A DNA stretch of 64,000 nt from Kribbella capetownensis (GCF_004331485.1 NZ_SJKD01000002.1:372001-436000), one strand, 5' to 3'; counted from the stretch's first letter, positions 32,881-42,331 are shown. The notes: generated from the letters alone by a model not told the origin. Program-made: numbers and translations.

Positions 32881-33765
32881 ATGATGAAGATCGGTGTCAT
32901 CCTGCCCTCCGTCGACGTCCAGCGAACCGAACACCTCGACCTGCGCGCGGCGGCCAGGTACGCCGAGGAGGCGGGGCTGGACAGCATCTGGATGGGCGAC
33001 CACCTCGCCACCGGTGCCGCGACCGTGGATATGACGATCGGGTTGGCGACCGCGGCGGCCGCCACGGAGCGGGTCGCGATCGGCGCGAGTGTCTTCGTAC
33101 CGGCGATCCGGCCACTGGCCTGGGCTGCCAAGCAGATCGCCTCGTTGCAGTACGTCTCCGGCGAACGGGTGATCCTCGGGGTCGGATCGGGTGGTGGCGA
33201 GGAGCAGTGGCGGGCGGCCGAGGTTCCGTTCGCCGAGCGCGGGCGACGTACCGACCGGGCACTGCGCTCGCTGCCCGACCTGCTGGCCGGCAAGCCGGTG
33301 GAGATCGGCCCCGACGGACAGGCCGTTCAGTTGGCGCCCGCCGTCGCGAGGCCACGCTTCTGGGTCGGCAACGATTCCGCGGTGGCACGTCGACGGGCGG
33401 CGCAACTGGGTGACGGCTGGTTCCCCTCGCTCGTGCCGGTCGAGGACGTAGCCACCGGCCGCGAGCATCTCGAGGAGCTCGCGGGCCGGTACGCCAGGCC
33501 CGTGCCCACGATCGCCATCGGCGGGGTGTCAGCCGGGGGTGCCGACGACGGTGCCGTCCGAGCATTGGCAGCGGGGATCGCCGACGGCTACGGCATGCCG
33601 TACGAACGGGCGCTGTCCTTGCCGCTCACAGGCACTGCCGAGCAGGCGGCCGATCGGCTCGGTCAGTACGCCGACGCCGGCGCGACTCACGCCGTACTGG
33701 GCGTTGGCGGCACCGACTGGCGAGTCCAGGTCGTCCACCTCGCCGCCGTACGCGCACTGCTCTGA
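32881..33765 (+). CDS. LLM-class flavin-dependent oxidoreductase (luciferase-like, possibly F420-dependent)
   Basis: This 294-residue TIM-barrel protein has luciferase-like monooxygenase features. The start is KIGVILPSVDV, followed by YAEEAGLDSIWMGDH near residue 30, an IGASVFVPAIRPLAWAAKQ segment and VSGERVILGVGSGGGEEQW near residue 95. Actinomycete members commonly use FMN or coenzyme F420 to oxidise or reduce organic substrates. Which cofactor applies here is not clear. It is a monocistronic gene, convergent with a small membrane-protein gene 4 bp away. The ATG 32881 lacks a strong ribosome-binding site. Confidence 0.88.
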   Translation: MMKIGVILPSVDVQRTEHLDLRAAARYAEEAGLDSIWMGDHLATGAATVDMTIGLATAAAATERVAIGASVFVPAIRPLAWAAKQIASLQYVSGERVILGVGSGGGEEQWRAAEVPFAERGRRTDRALRSLPDLLAGKPVEIGPDGQAVQLAPAVARPRFWVGNDSAVARRRAAQLGDGWFPSLVPVEDVATGREHLEELAGRYARPVPTIAIGGVSAGGADDGAVRALAAGIADGYGMPYERALSLPLTGTAEQAADRLGQYADAGATHAVLGVGGTDWRVQVVHLAAVRALL

Positions 33766-33769
33766 CCGG

Positions 33770-34225
33770 TCAGGTCCGGCGGCGCCAGAGACCCACAACC
33801 GCGACCAGTCCGGCCAGAGACGGCAGCACTCCGATGACGCCGTGCAGCGGCGGGACGATCGTGCTGTAAGCCTCGCCGCCGACGGACAGATCGGTGAGTT
33901 GGATGGTCGCTCCGAGCAGGAGCAGGGTGGTGCTGACCCAGCGGGCCCAGCGCTTGTTCCGGGCGACGCCGACGATCGACGTCAGCCAGCCTGCGAGCCC
34001 GACGACGCCGACGGCGACCAGATAGATCGTGATCGCGGCGCGGTCCTTGGCGACGTCGTCAGCCGACCAGCTCGGGTAGGCAGCGCGGACGTGGTCACCG
34101 ATGCTGTCGGCCGTGGCGAGATCGATCAGCGGCGCGAGCGTGGCCAGAACGGTCAGCAGCAGGCCGGCGTACAGCGCCGGTCTGACGTATGCCGGTGAGC
34201 GGGGTGGTGCGGCGATGGTGGTCAT
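33770..34225 (-). CDS. four-helix membrane protein of unknown function
   Basis: This 151-residue protein has four hydrophobic segments (about residues 17-37, 65-86, 92-110 and 122-146) and no recognised motif. It is transcribed divergently from a TetR-type regulator with 81 bp between starts and a CTTACG-c-CGTAAG palindrome in the gap. It is therefore the likely target of that regulator. A transport or efflux-associated role is conceivable but unsupported. Confidence 0.75.
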   Translation of the reverse strand: MTTIAAPPRSPAYVRPALYAGLLLTVLATLAPLIDLATADSIGDHVRAAYPSWSADDVAKDRAAITIYLVAVGVVGLAGWLTSIVGVARNKRWARWVSTTLLLLGATIQLTDLSVGGEAYSTIVPPLHGVIGVLPSLAGLVAVVGLWRRRT

Positions 34226-34266
34226 CGCGATCCTCCTGATTCTTATGGTGTATGTTTCAGGGTATA

Positions 34267-34279
34267 CTTACGCCGTAAG
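34267..34279. promoter_or_regulatory. candidate TetR operator CTTACG-c-CGTAAG
   Basis: This perfect 6-bp dyad around one base lies in an unusually AT-rich stretch between the membrane-protein gene and the divergent TetR gene. It sits 28 bp before the TetR start. It probably controls both genes. Confidence 0.55.
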
Positions 34280-34306
34280 AATGATCAAACGAGATTCAGG
34301 GACCCG

Positions 34307-34921
34307 ATGACTGCACGCCGTACCCGTGGCCACAGCGTGGGGCTGACCCGTGAGGCAGTACTGCGGGCCGCTCTCGCACTGGCCGATCGCGAAGGGCTGA
34401 AGGCGCTCTCGATGCGCCGGCTCGGTGCCGAGTTGGACGTCGAGGCCATGACGATCTACCACCACGTGCCGAACAAGGACGCACTGCTGGACGGCCTGGT
34501 CGAGCAACTCGTCGCCGCGATCGCCCCTCCGGTGTTCGAGACGCCCTGGCAGGACGGGATCCGTCGATATGCGCTGGATCTGCGGGCCGCCCTCCTCGCG
34601 CACCCCAATCTGGTCCCACTGATCGCGTCCCGGCCGGCCATCACCGCACAGAACCTTCAGACGCTGGAGAGCGCGTTGGAGAGCCTGCGGTCTGCCGGTC
34701 TCGCACCCGCTGACGCACTGGATGTCATCTACGCGGTGACCGGCTTCGTCGTCGGCCAAGTCGTCACCGCATCGGAGGGCGATCCGGTCGATCAGTTGGT
34801 GCCGCTCGACCTCTCCGGTTTCCCGTTGCTGGCCGAGGCCGCGAAGGGACCGCGGGACGCGGAAGCACGCTTCGTGTTCGCACTTGACGCCCTGGTGTCC
34901 GGTCTCGGCTCGACGCGCTAG
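34307..34921 (+). CDS. TetR-family regulator with TetR_C-type ligand domain
   Basis: This 204-residue protein has an N-terminal helix-turn-helix (residues about 12-55, with LSMRRLGAELDVEAMTIYHHVPNK, a hallmark of the tetracycline-repressor subgroup). The C-terminal regulatory region is of the TetR_C class. It is divergent from the four-helix membrane protein, its presumed target, with a palindrome between them. Its last codons run directly into the promoter of the leuS leader peptide, which begins 10 bp after its stop. Confidence 0.92.
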   Translation: MTARRTRGHSVGLTREAVLRAALALADREGLKALSMRRLGAELDVEAMTIYHHVPNKDALLDGLVEQLVAAIAPPVFETPWQDGIRRYALDLRAALLAHPNLVPLIASRPAITAQNLQTLESALESLRSAGLAPADALDVIYAVTGFVVGQVVTASEGDPVDQLVPLDLSGFPLLAEAAKGPRDAEARFVFALDALVSGLGSTR

Positions 34922-34930
34922 ACTGGTCGC

Positions 34931-34957
34931 ATGCGAGTGAGCCTGCTCCTTAGTTAG
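34931..34957 (+). CDS. leucine-rich leader peptide of leuS attenuator (MRVSLLLS)
   Basis: An 8-residue reading frame contains three consecutive Leu codons (CTG CTC CTT), CTT being rare in this DNA. It lies 160 bp before leuS and just before a terminator hairpin. A -10-like TAGACT at 34919-34924 would place the transcript start at or near the ATG, so the peptide may be translated without a leader. This is the pattern of ribosome-mediated attenuation responding to charged tRNA-Leu. The peptide is too short to prove by sequence alone, but the three elements agree. Confidence 0.75.
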   Translation: MRVSLLLS

Positions 34958-35002
34958 CCGTACTGGCATCCAGGCGCCGATGAGCGCCGGTCAGTGCGGC
35001 GT

Positions 35003-35026
35003 CCCCTCCTGTGTGAGGGGCTTTTT
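35003..35026 (+). terminator. attenuator terminator in leuS leader
   Basis: CCCCTC (35003-35008) pairs with GAGGGG (35015-35020) around CTGTGT, followed by CTTTTTCATTT. This is the clearest intrinsic terminator in the window. Upstream alternatives exist: GCCTG inside the Leu codons (34941-34945) can pair with CAGGC (34971-34975), and GGCGC with GCGCC around cgatga. This supports switching between structures as the ribosome moves. Confidence 0.8.
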
Positions 35027-35089
35027 CATTTCTGGGAATGCCGTCTGGCAGATTTGGGCTCAACAACACACGAGTGCGGGAGTAGGACC

Positions 35090-37573
35090 GTGAGCGAGCA
35101 GGTGGAGGCTGAAACCCCGATCGACCGGGGTGGGTACGACTTCAATGTCATGCAGGCCAAGTGGCGGCCGGTGTGGGAGAAGCTGGACCCGTTCAAGGCA
35201 CGTGACGACGGCTCGGCCGAGCGGCGTTACGCGCTCACGATGTTCTCCTACCCTTCCGGCGACCTGCACATGGGCCACGCCGAGGTTTTCGCGCTGCACG
35301 ACCTGCTGTCGCGGTACTGGTTCCAGAAGGGGTACGACGTACTGAACCCGATCGGCTGGGACTCCTTCGGGCTGCCCGCCGAGAACGCGGCGATCAAGCG
35401 CAACGAGCACCCGGCGACGTACACCTACGCCAACATCGAGACGCAGGCCGAGTCGATCCGGCGCTACGGCATGAGCTTCGACTGGTCGCGCCGGCTGCAC
35501 ACGTCCGACCCGGAGTACTACAAGTGGACGCAGTGGCTGTTCCTGCGGTTCTACGAGCGCGGGCTGGCGTACCGCAAGGCGTCGTTCGTGAACTGGTGCC
35601 CGTACGACCAGACCGTGCTGGCCAACGAGCAGGTGATCCAGGGTCGCTGTGAGCGGTGCGGGCACGAGGTCACCAAGCGCGAGCTGACCCAGTGGTACTT
35701 CAAGACCACGGAGTACGCCCAGCGACTGCTGGACGACATGGAGCTGCTGCAGTGGCCGGAGGAGATCCTGCTGATGCAGCGCAACTGGATCGGCCGGTCC
35801 GAGGGCGCGTTCGCGAACTTCCAGGTCGAGGGTCGCGACGAGCCGATCAAGGTCTTCACGACCAGGCCGGACACGCTGTTCGGTGCCACCTTCATGGTGG
35901 TCGCGCCCGATGCGAAGCTGGCCGCCGAGCTGGTCACCCCTGACCAGCAGGCCGCCTTCGACGAGTACCTGACCGCGGTCAAGTCGACCACCGAGATCGA
36001 GCGGCTGAGCACCGAGCGGGACAAGACCGGTGTGTTCCTGGGGTCGTACGCGATCAACCCGGTGACCGGGGAGCGGATCCAGATCTGGGCCGCCGACTAC
36101 GTGCTGGCCGACTACGGCACCGGCGCGATCATGGCGGTGCCCGGCCAGGACACCCGGGACTGGGAGTTCGCGGAGAAGTTCGGCCTGCCGATCGTGCGCA
36201 CCGTGCAGCCGTCGGCAGACTTCGAGGGGAAGGCGTACACCGGCGAGGGCCCGGCGATCAACAGCGCGAACGACGAGATCAGCCTGGACGGGCTGGGCGT
36301 CGACCAGGCCAAGGCCCGGATCATCGACTGGCTGGACAGCAAGGGGCTGGGCGAGCGGACGATCAACTACCGGCTGCGCGACTGGCTGCTGAGCCGGCAG
36401 CGGTTCTGGGGCGCGCCGATCCCGATCATCCACTGCCCGGCGTGTGGCGAGGTGCCGGTCCCGGACGATCAGCTGCCGATGGAGCTGCCCGACCTGCGCG
36501 GTGCCGATCTGGCGCCGAAGGGTGTGTCGCCGCTGGCCGCGGACCGCGAGTGGGTCGAGGTCGACTGCCCGAAGTGCGGTGGCAAGGCCGAGCGTGACAC
36601 CGACACGATGGACACCTTCGTCGACTCGTCCTGGTACTTCCTGCGCTACCTGTCGCCGGAGTACACCGACGGCCCGTACGACCCGGCCGCCGCCGAGCGG
36701 TGGATGTCGGTCTACCAGTACGTCGGCGGCAAGGAGCACGCCGTACTGCATCTGCTGTACGCGCGGTTCTTCGTCAAGGCGCTGCACGACATGGGCCTGC
36801 TGAGCGTGGTCGAGCCGTTCACCCGGCTGCTGAACCAGGGCCAGGTGATCAACCAGGGCAAGTCGATGAGCAAGTCGCTGGGCAATGGCGTGAACCTGGG
36901 CGACCAGATCGACCTGTACGGCGTCGACGCGGTCCGGCTGACCATGGTCTTCGCCGGTCCGCCGGCCGACGACATCGACTGGGCCGACATGTCGCCGGGA
37001 GGCTCGCTGAAGTTCCTGCAACGGGCCTGGCGGCTGGCGGGATCGGTCGAGGCGCCGCTGGGCTCGGATCCCTCGACCGGTGACGTCGAGCTGCGCCGGA
37101 TCACCCACCGGACGATCGCGGACTCGGCCGAGCTGATCGACTCGATGCGGTTCAACGTGATGGTTGCCCGGATCATGGAACTGGTGAACGCGACCCGGAA
37201 GGCGATCGACGCCGGCCCGGGTGCGGCAGATCCGGCGGTGCGGGAGGCGGTCGAGACGGTGGCGGTGCTGCTGAGCCTGGTCGCGCCGTACACGGCCGAG
37301 GACATGTGGGAGACGCTGGGCTACGAGCCGACCGTCGCCAAGGCCGGCTGGCCGGAGGTCGACCCGGCCCTGCTGGTCCAGGACACGGTCACCTGCGTTG
37401 TCCAGATCGCCGGCAAGGTGCGGGACCGGCTGGAGGTCGCGCCCGACATCGGCGACGCCGATCTGGAGCAGCTGGCGCTGGCCTCCGATGCGATCCAGAA
37501 GGCGCTGGACGGCCGTGGTGTCCGCAAGGTCATCGTCCGCGCGCCGAAGCTGGTCAACGTCGTTCCGGCCTGA
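35090..37573 (+). CDS. leuS: leucyl-tRNA synthetase
   Basis: This class I synthetase of about 827 residues charges tRNA-Leu with leucine. The HIGH-type motif is HMGH at residues 60-63 and the KMSKS-type motif is MSKS at 593-596. Between them lies the CP1 editing domain with an MxxPGxxxRD segment ([13 protein letters not shown]). A zinc-binding-like CRCG region (GRCERCG and CPKCGG) is also present. I chose GTG 35090, after GGAGTAGGACC. The open frame upstream runs through the attenuator and is not coding. Expression is probably controlled by leucyl-tRNA level through the leader peptide and terminator upstream. A hairpin follows the stop. Confidence 0.97.
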   Translation: MSEQVEAETPIDRGGYDFNVMQAKWRPVWEKLDPFKARDDGSAERRYALTMFSYPSGDLHMGHAEVFALHDLLSRYWFQKGYDVLNPIGWDSFGLPAENAAIKRNEHPATYTYANIETQAESIRRYGMSFDWSRRLHTSDPEYYKWTQWLFLRFYERGLAYRKASFVNWCPYDQTVLANEQVIQGRCERCGHEVTKRELTQWYFKTTEYAQRLLDDMELLQWPEEILLMQRNWIGRSEGAFANFQVEGRDEPIKVFTTRPDTLFGATFMVVAPDAKLAAELVTPDQQAAFDEYLTAVKSTTEIERLSTERDKTGVFLGSYAINPVTGERIQIWAADYVLADYGTGAIMAVPGQDTRDWEFAEKFGLPIVRTVQPSADFEGKAYTGEGPAINSANDEISLDGLGVDQAKARIIDWLDSKGLGERTINYRLRDWLLSRQRFWGAPIPIIHCPACGEVPVPDDQLPMELPDLRGADLAPKGVSPLAADREWVEVDCPKCGGKAERDTDTMDTFVDSSWYFLRYLSPEYTDGPYDPAAAERWMSVYQYVGGKEHAVLHLLYARFFVKALHDMGLLSVVEPFTRLLNQGQVINQGKSMSKSLGNGVNLGDQIDLYGVDAVRLTMVFAGPPADDIDWADMSPGGSLKFLQRAWRLAGSVEAPLGSDPSTGDVELRRITHRTIADSAELIDSMRFNVMVARIMELVNATRKAIDAGPGAADPAVREAVETVAVLLSLVAPYTAEDMWETLGYEPTVAKAGWPEVDPALLVQDTVTCVVQIAGKVRDRLEVAPDIGDADLEQLALASDAIQKALDGRGVRKVIVRAPKLVNVVPA

Positions 37574-37586
37574 TCCTTCCGGCCTG

Positions 37587-37610
37587 GCCCGTGCCCAGGT
37601 GGGCACGGGC
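37587..37610 (+). terminator. hairpin downstream of leuS
   Basis: GCCCGTGCCC and GGGCACGGGC form a perfect 10-bp stem around AGGT, 14 bp after the leuS stop. It lies 13 bp before the next gene, whose promoter may begin in TAGGCT just after the stem. Confidence 0.65.
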
Positions 37611-37622
37611 TAGGCTGCTCAG

Positions 37623-38042
37623 ATGCGTTCTGAGCTGATCGATGTCACGACCGGCGGTACGGAAGTCGTCTTCGACCTGACGAGCAGGTGTGAGCAGTTC
37701 GTCGACTCCGAGGCTCATCAGGCCCAAGGCGACGGATTGCTGCACATCTTCGTCCCGCACGCGACGGCGGGGATCGCCATCCTCGAGACCGGGGCCGGCA
37801 GCGACACCGACCTGCTCGCGGTGCTCGAGCAGGTGCTGCCGCGCGACTTCGGGTGGCAGCACCGGCACGGTACGCCGGGGCACGGGCGCGACCACGTGGT
37901 GCCCGCGCTGATTCCGCCGTACGCGACGATCCCGGTGCTGGACGGGCGGATGATGCTCGGCACCTGGCAGTCGATCTGCCTGGTCGACACCAATGTCGAC
38001 AATCCCCGGCGGCAGGTCCGGCTTTCCTGGCTGCCCTGTTAA
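37623..38042 (+). CDS. YjbQ-family protein (UPF0047)
   Basis: This 139-residue protein matches the YjbQ family throughout: HATAGIAILETGAGSD near residue 46, HGTPGHGRDHVVPALIPP near residue 80, and LGTWQSICLVDTN near the end. Conserved His residues form a metal-bound site. Family members show weak thiamine-phosphate-synthase activity in vitro, but the physiological role is unproven. The gene starts 49 bp after leuS and may be cotranscribed if the intervening hairpin is leaky. Confidence 0.9.
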   Translation: MRSELIDVTTGGTEVVFDLTSRCEQFVDSEAHQAQGDGLLHIFVPHATAGIAILETGAGSDTDLLAVLEQVLPRDFGWQHRHGTPGHGRDHVVPALIPPYATIPVLDGRMMLGTWQSICLVDTNVDNPRRQVRLSWLPC

Positions 38043-38142
38043 CGGACTACCAGGTAACTCGCCGGGAGGGATTTCGGTGACTTATCGTGATGTTGCCGAT
38101 CGCGTTACGTTCGCGAAACACGGCTCCGATTGAATTGCCCAC

Positions 38143-38349
38143 ATGGCAGCCCTTGAGACTCTGCGGGACCACTGGCATGGCCTCGGCACCGAACTCCTGA
38201 TCCGCGCCACCCGCGGCATTTGTGTCGGCAGCCTGACGAATGCCGATTCCGGCCGCGCGGACACCCGGGCCCGGCTCGACGACTGGGCCGGAATCCTTTC
38301 CCTCTACGCCGGCGACAATGAATCCGCCTCGGTTCGCGCAAGTGCTTGA
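38143..38349 (+). CDS. possible small protein, 68 residues, unknown
   Basis: This short reading frame has codon use moderately like its neighbours (mostly C/G in third position) but contains no recognisable domain, and its ATG has no good ribosome-binding site. The sequence is soluble-looking with two acidic helices. It lies in the 476-bp gap between the YjbQ-like gene and the XRE-STAND gene. The rest of that gap (38350-38518) is AT-rich and includes an AACTAGTTGCCTTGGTCAAC stretch like MarR-type operators. The gene may be real or chance. Confidence 0.3.
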   Translation: MAALETLRDHWHGLGTELLIRATRGICVGSLTNADSGRADTRARLDDWAGILSLYAGDNESASVRASA

Positions 38350-38518
38350 ATCACCGGGTGGGATGTTTTTCTGCGCGTTCAGTAATTGCGTTCTGAAGTA
38401 AACTAGTTGCCTTGGTCAACAGTTCTGTGTGACACCGCTCACTGGACGCACCCGGCACCGACCGCTCAGTCACGCTATGTTGTGACAGGAACGTGAGGCT
38501 CTAGAGGGGTGACGGGCT

Positions 38519-41080
38519 TTGTCGGACACGGATGGCCGGGCTGAGGGGCGGCGGGGCTTCGCCGATCTCCTGCTCGACTTGAGAGTCCAGTCGGGCCTGT
38601 CCCAGGAGGAGCTGGCCGACCGGGCCGGGCTCAGCGTGCGGAGCATCCGCGAGATGGAAGCCGGCCGGGTGGCGCGTCCCCGGAAGGACTCCGTCCGGTT
38701 GCTCGCCGAGGGTCTCGGGCTCGGACCCGGCGACGCGGACCGCTTCCTCGCCGCGGCCGGGCACGGCGCCGTACGACCGGTGATCTCGGTCGCCGACCCG
38801 GCACCCACCGGACTGCGCTGGCGCGGGACGCGGCCGATCCCGGACGGCCTCGTCGGCCGTGAGCAGGAGCTGCTGGAGCTGGAAGGGCTGCTGCGGCAGA
38901 ACCGGCTCGTCACGCTCGTCGGCCCTGGTGGGGTCGGGAAGACCGAGCTCGCACTCGCCGCCGCCGACAAGTTCTCCGGTGCTGACACGACGGTGGTGGT
39001 CGTCGACCTCACGACCGTCCAGCGGGACGCCGCCGTACCGTCGGCCATCCTGGACGCCTTTGGCACGGCTCCCGGTACGTCGGACCTGGACGACGTACTG
39101 TCCGGCCGCCGGCCGGGTGACTTGGTGATCGTCGAGGACAACGCCGAGCATGTGCTCGACGGGGTGGCGACGGTGGCGAACCGGATGGTCCGCAGCTTCC
39201 CGGGCATCGGCGTACTGGTGACTTCGCGGATCCCGCTCGGGCTGCCGGACGAGGTCGTCCGCCGGGTGCAGGTGCTCGGCGTACCGGAGAACGATCGAGA
39301 CTTCGAGGACATCGCGGCCAGTCCGGCGGTGGAGATGTTCTGCCGACGGGTGGCTCGGGTCCGTCCCGACTTCGTGCTGAGCGAGGAGAACGCGTCGATC
39401 GTCGCGCGGCTGTGTCGCCGGCTGGACGGGCTGCCGCTGGCGCTGGAGCTGGCGGCCGCGCGGGCCGGGTCGCTGTCGGTGGAAACGATTCTGGCCGCGT
39501 TGGACGACCGGTTCCGGCTGCTGTCCGGACCGAGGCGGTTCGGTGCGCCGCATCAGCGGACACTGGCCGATACGATCGCGTGGAGTGTGGACGCGCTGTC
39601 CGACGCCGCGCGGCAGCTGCTGTACCGCACCTCGGTGCTCGGGTCGCCGTTCACGCTGGACGCTGTGGCCGGCGTGTGTACGGGCGATCCAATCGACGCG
39701 GCCGACGTACCGATGCTGCTGGCCGAGCTGGTGGACAAGTCGCTGCTGCAGCCGGTGCATGAGTTCGAGCAGTTGTACGGCGCCCGGTACAAGCTGCTGG
39801 AGACCATCCGCGAGCACGCGTACGCCGGTCTGTCGTCGCAGGGCGACGATCTGATCGAGTTCCGGGATCGCGCGGTGGCGTGGTGCTCCAACTACGTCTC
39901 CGGGCTCGAGGGCGCGTGGTCGTCGCCCGATCGGGAACAGCGCTACCGGGCTGCGAACGCGAACTCGGCGCTCTTCGAGGTGGCGCTGGCTCGCGCCGCC
40001 GAGCTCGGGCAGTGGGATGTCGCCGCGAGGATTGTGCTCGGCTTCCGGATCGCGTGGCAGTACCAGGCGAGTGTGGCCGAGAGCGGGATCCGCTGGGCGA
40101 CCTTGTGCGCGGACAACGTCGCGGACAAGGAAGTCAGCGGCATGCTGCGCGCGATCGCCGGACGGCTGTCCAGCCTGACCGGCGACGTCCGCGGTGCGCG
40201 CCGGCACTACGGCGAGGCCCGCACACTGATCCCCGGCGAGACCGAGATGGGCCTGGTCGCCCGCGGCGGGTGGGTGTCGTCGGGTTCGCATCTGCTCGAC
40301 ACCCAGAGCCTGGCCGAGATCCCGGCGCTGGTGGATGACGCACGCAAGCACGGCGACGTGCAGCGGTCCGCGACCGTGCAGGCCATCTGTGGACTCGCAC
40401 TGCTGCGTTGGGGTCGCCTGCCCGAGGCCAAGGAGCTGCTGCTCGCCTGGCAGGCCGCACTGGTCAACCCGGGTGTGTACCCGGACGAGATCGCCTACAT
40501 GGCGCTCAGCCGGGTCGAGCTGGAGCTCGGCAACCTGGCCGACGCGCGCCGCTGGGCGCTGCTCGCCCGCGGCAGCCAGGCCTCCGACGACCCGGAGCGC
40601 ACCAAGGTGGCCGGCTGCCTGGCCATGGTCGAGTACCACGACGGCCAGTACGACGAGGCCCGGGCGCTGCTCGACGAGGCGGACGCCGACATCCGCGGGC
40701 ACCGTGGGTACTTCGACTACCAGGTCATGCGCTACCGCAGCCGCATGGCCCGAGACGCCGGTGACGCGGAGCAGGCTCGGATCTGTATCCGCGACGCGGT
40801 CAATAGGCTGCTGGTCGAGGGCCGGGTCGTCTACCTGCTCGAGGTCCTGCCGGAGGCCGCGGCCGTCCTGCACGCCCTCGGGAAGTCCGAGGACGGCGAC
40901 GCCCTGTGTGGCCAGCTGCTGGCCTGGCAGCGGTCCATGGACCCGCCGATGCTGCCGACCGCGTGGGCGGTGCTCCAGGAGTCCTGCGAGAGTGCGTCGG
41001 TGGCTCCCGGCTGGCCGGAGCCCGACCCCGCTGCAGCGGTGCTGCGGCTGGCGAACGACGTACTCGCTGCGCTTTCGTGA
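38519..41080 (+). CDS. XRE-type HTH, NB-ARC ATPase and TPR regulator (STAND family)
   Basis: This 853-residue protein has an N-terminal Cro/C1 helix-turn-helix at residues about 16-70 (RVQSGLSQEELADRAGLSV), an NTPase with Walker A at 134-142 (VGPGGVGKT) and Walker B near 200 (DLVIVEDN). A helical TPR-like C-terminal half follows residue about 420. It resembles actinomycete signalling NTPases that act as regulators, with the DNA-binding domain swapped relative to the SARP type. It probably starts at TTG 38519, about 11 bp after GAGGGG; no better start was found. The activating signal and targets are unknown. It is a single gene with an AT-rich promoter region. Confidence 0.85.
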   Translation: MSDTDGRAEGRRGFADLLLDLRVQSGLSQEELADRAGLSVRSIREMEAGRVARPRKDSVRLLAEGLGLGPGDADRFLAAAGHGAVRPVISVADPAPTGLRWRGTRPIPDGLVGREQELLELEGLLRQNRLVTLVGPGGVGKTELALAAADKFSGADTTVVVVDLTTVQRDAAVPSAILDAFGTAPGTSDLDDVLSGRRPGDLVIVEDNAEHVLDGVATVANRMVRSFPGIGVLVTSRIPLGLPDEVVRRVQVLGVPENDRDFEDIAASPAVEMFCRRVARVRPDFVLSEENASIVARLCRRLDGLPLALELAAARAGSLSVETILAALDDRFRLLSGPRRFGAPHQRTLADTIAWSVDALSDAARQLLYRTSVLGSPFTLDAVAGVCTGDPIDAADVPMLLAELVDKSLLQPVHEFEQLYGARYKLLETIREHAYAGLSSQGDDLIEFRDRAVAWCSNYVSGLEGAWSSPDREQRYRAANANSALFEVALARAAELGQWDVAARIVLGFRIAWQYQASVAESGIRWATLCADNVADKEVSGMLRAIAGRLSSLTGDVRGARRHYGEARTLIPGETEMGLVARGGWVSSGSHLLDTQSLAEIPALVDDARKHGDVQRSATVQAICGLALLRWGRLPEAKELLLAWQAALVNPGVYPDEIAYMALSRVELELGNLADARRWALLARGSQASDDPERTKVAGCLAMVEYHDGQYDEARALLDEADADIRGHRGYFDYQVMRYRSRMARDAGDAEQARICIRDAVNRLLVEGRVVYLLEVLPEAAAVLHALGKSEDGDALCGQLLAWQRSMDPPMLPTAWAVLQESCESASVAPGWPEPDPAAAVLRLANDVLAALS

Positions 41081-41704
41081 CGCCGATCCGCTGAAGCTGC
41101 CGGACAACTGCCGGTTCTTCTGCCTCGTCCTGACATGGCTGCCGGACGAAGAATTACAGCCGTAGGACAGGTTCCACGAAGCAGAGTCCGACACCGGCAG
41201 CGGCGGCAGGGAAGGGGTGGTGAGCCATGACGAGGCCTTGGTTCACCGCAGCACTGCGGTCGAGTTCGGGGGAGGCAACGCGGAGGGTATCCGGTGGCCG
41301 AGTGGTGGGGGCGCCGATCGGCTGCCGAGAGCTCCGGAGTGCTGCACAGTGCGGAGCTGTCCTGCCTGAACCGGGTGCCGTGCGCCGTCAGGGCACCGGA
41401 CCCGGGGCGAGGTCCCAGTATTGGGCCGGGCACACGACACAGGGGACGAGTGCCGGTCCGGCTGACACGGGGAAGCGGCGGGTTTGGTCACCTGTCGCGG
41501 TGGGTCGGCTGCTGGGACCTCCCGGGACCTCGACGGGCTCGCGGTCAGACCGGTACTTCGCGGAACCGGCACGGGGAGTAGCTCGCCGAGGTTTCTGAGC
41601 TGAGCTGACAACAAGGGGGAGTCAGCAGAAGAAGTTGGAACGCTGGCAACGAGGGGAGTCAGCGTGACGAGGTGAGGGCCGGTCCAGTGGGGGGCGCCGG
41701 CACA
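41081..41704. other. gene-free region after the STAND regulator
   Basis: About 620 bp carry no convincing gene. Short open frames exist but have scrambled codon use and no homology I recognise. The last part is purine-rich on the plus strand and contains a near-direct repeat, AGGGGGAGTCAGC at 41614-41626 and AGGGGAGTCAGC at 41652-41663. Then comes the strong hairpin at 41705. A small RNA or a degraded gene are both possible. Confidence 0.4.
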
Positions 41705-41744
41705 ACGAGGTGGAGGCCACCGGAGGGGTTGGCCTCCACCTCGT
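41705..41744. terminator. 14-bp-stem hairpin upstream of PNPOx-family gene end
   Basis: ACGAGGTGGAGGCC pairs perfectly with GGCCTCCACCTCGT around a 12-base loop. It lies 9 bp beyond the end of the minus-strand PNPOx-family gene and downstream of the gene-free region, so it can terminate transcripts from both sides. Confidence 0.7.
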
Positions 41745-41752
41745 CGCTTGTC

Positions 41753-42280
41753 TCAGCGCTCTGGAGTGTCCGCTTGATCGAGGACCGCCTTCTTGTCGAA
41801 GGCGTAGCCGACCATCCAGGTCGGCTGGAGGCGGTAGTAGACGATGTCATCGCCCCAGCTCGACGGTGAGCTGCCGTAGTGCTTGGTGAGGTGCGCCTCG
41901 ATCTCCGCGAAGTCCGGGTGGTCCGGGGTCAACGTCTCCACCTGGCCGTGGCTGAAGACGCCGATCCGCTCGCCGTCGACGTACGAGACGCTGGCTGAGG
42001 GCCGGACCTTCAGGTGGCGCGCCTTGGCCGCTGACCCGGAGGTCGTGAACACCCACCGCGCGTGCAGGAAGTGTCCGTCGACCGCACTGATCCGTGGCTC
42101 ACCCCTGGCGGTGACGGTGGCCAGGTTCAGCGTGCACATGCCGGTCAGAACCCGCACCAGCTCGCCGGCGTCCAGCCGGCGCGAGTCCGTGATGATGTTC
42201 TGCAGATGCTCCGTCGAGCGCTGGTACGCCGCGTCGAGGAGTTGCTGCAGCTCGGTGACTTCTGCCGCTGTCTCCTTCAT
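41753..42280 (-). CDS. pyridoxamine 5'-phosphate oxidase-family (split-barrel flavin-binding) protein
   Basis: This 175-residue protein has an N-terminal helix, then a split beta-barrel. The sequence CTLNLATVTARGEPRISAVDGHFLHARWVFTT near residue 50 matches the FMN- or F420-binding strand-turn pattern, and SVSYVDGERIGVFSHG follows near residue 100. Members reduce or bind flavin-dependent substrates; the ligand is unknown. It is divergent from degV with 51 bp between starts and has its own strong terminator. Confidence 0.85.
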   Translation of the reverse strand: MKETAAEVTELQQLLDAAYQRSTEHLQNIITDSRRLDAGELVRVLTGMCTLNLATVTARGEPRISAVDGHFLHARWVFTTSGSAAKARHLKVRPSASVSYVDGERIGVFSHGQVETLTPDHPDFAEIEAHLTKHYGSSPSSWGDDIVYYRLQPTWMVGYAFDKKAVLDQADTPER

Positions 42281-42331
42281 CTCCGCAGTCTGGCACTGCG
42301 CGCCGACTTAACTGTCCGGTAACCTCGCTTC

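Noticed and set aside
41227..41598. 123-codon frame in the gene-free region
   Set aside because: Codon use is unlike neighbours, there is no homology or ribosome site, and the composition is low-information Arg/Gly/Ser.
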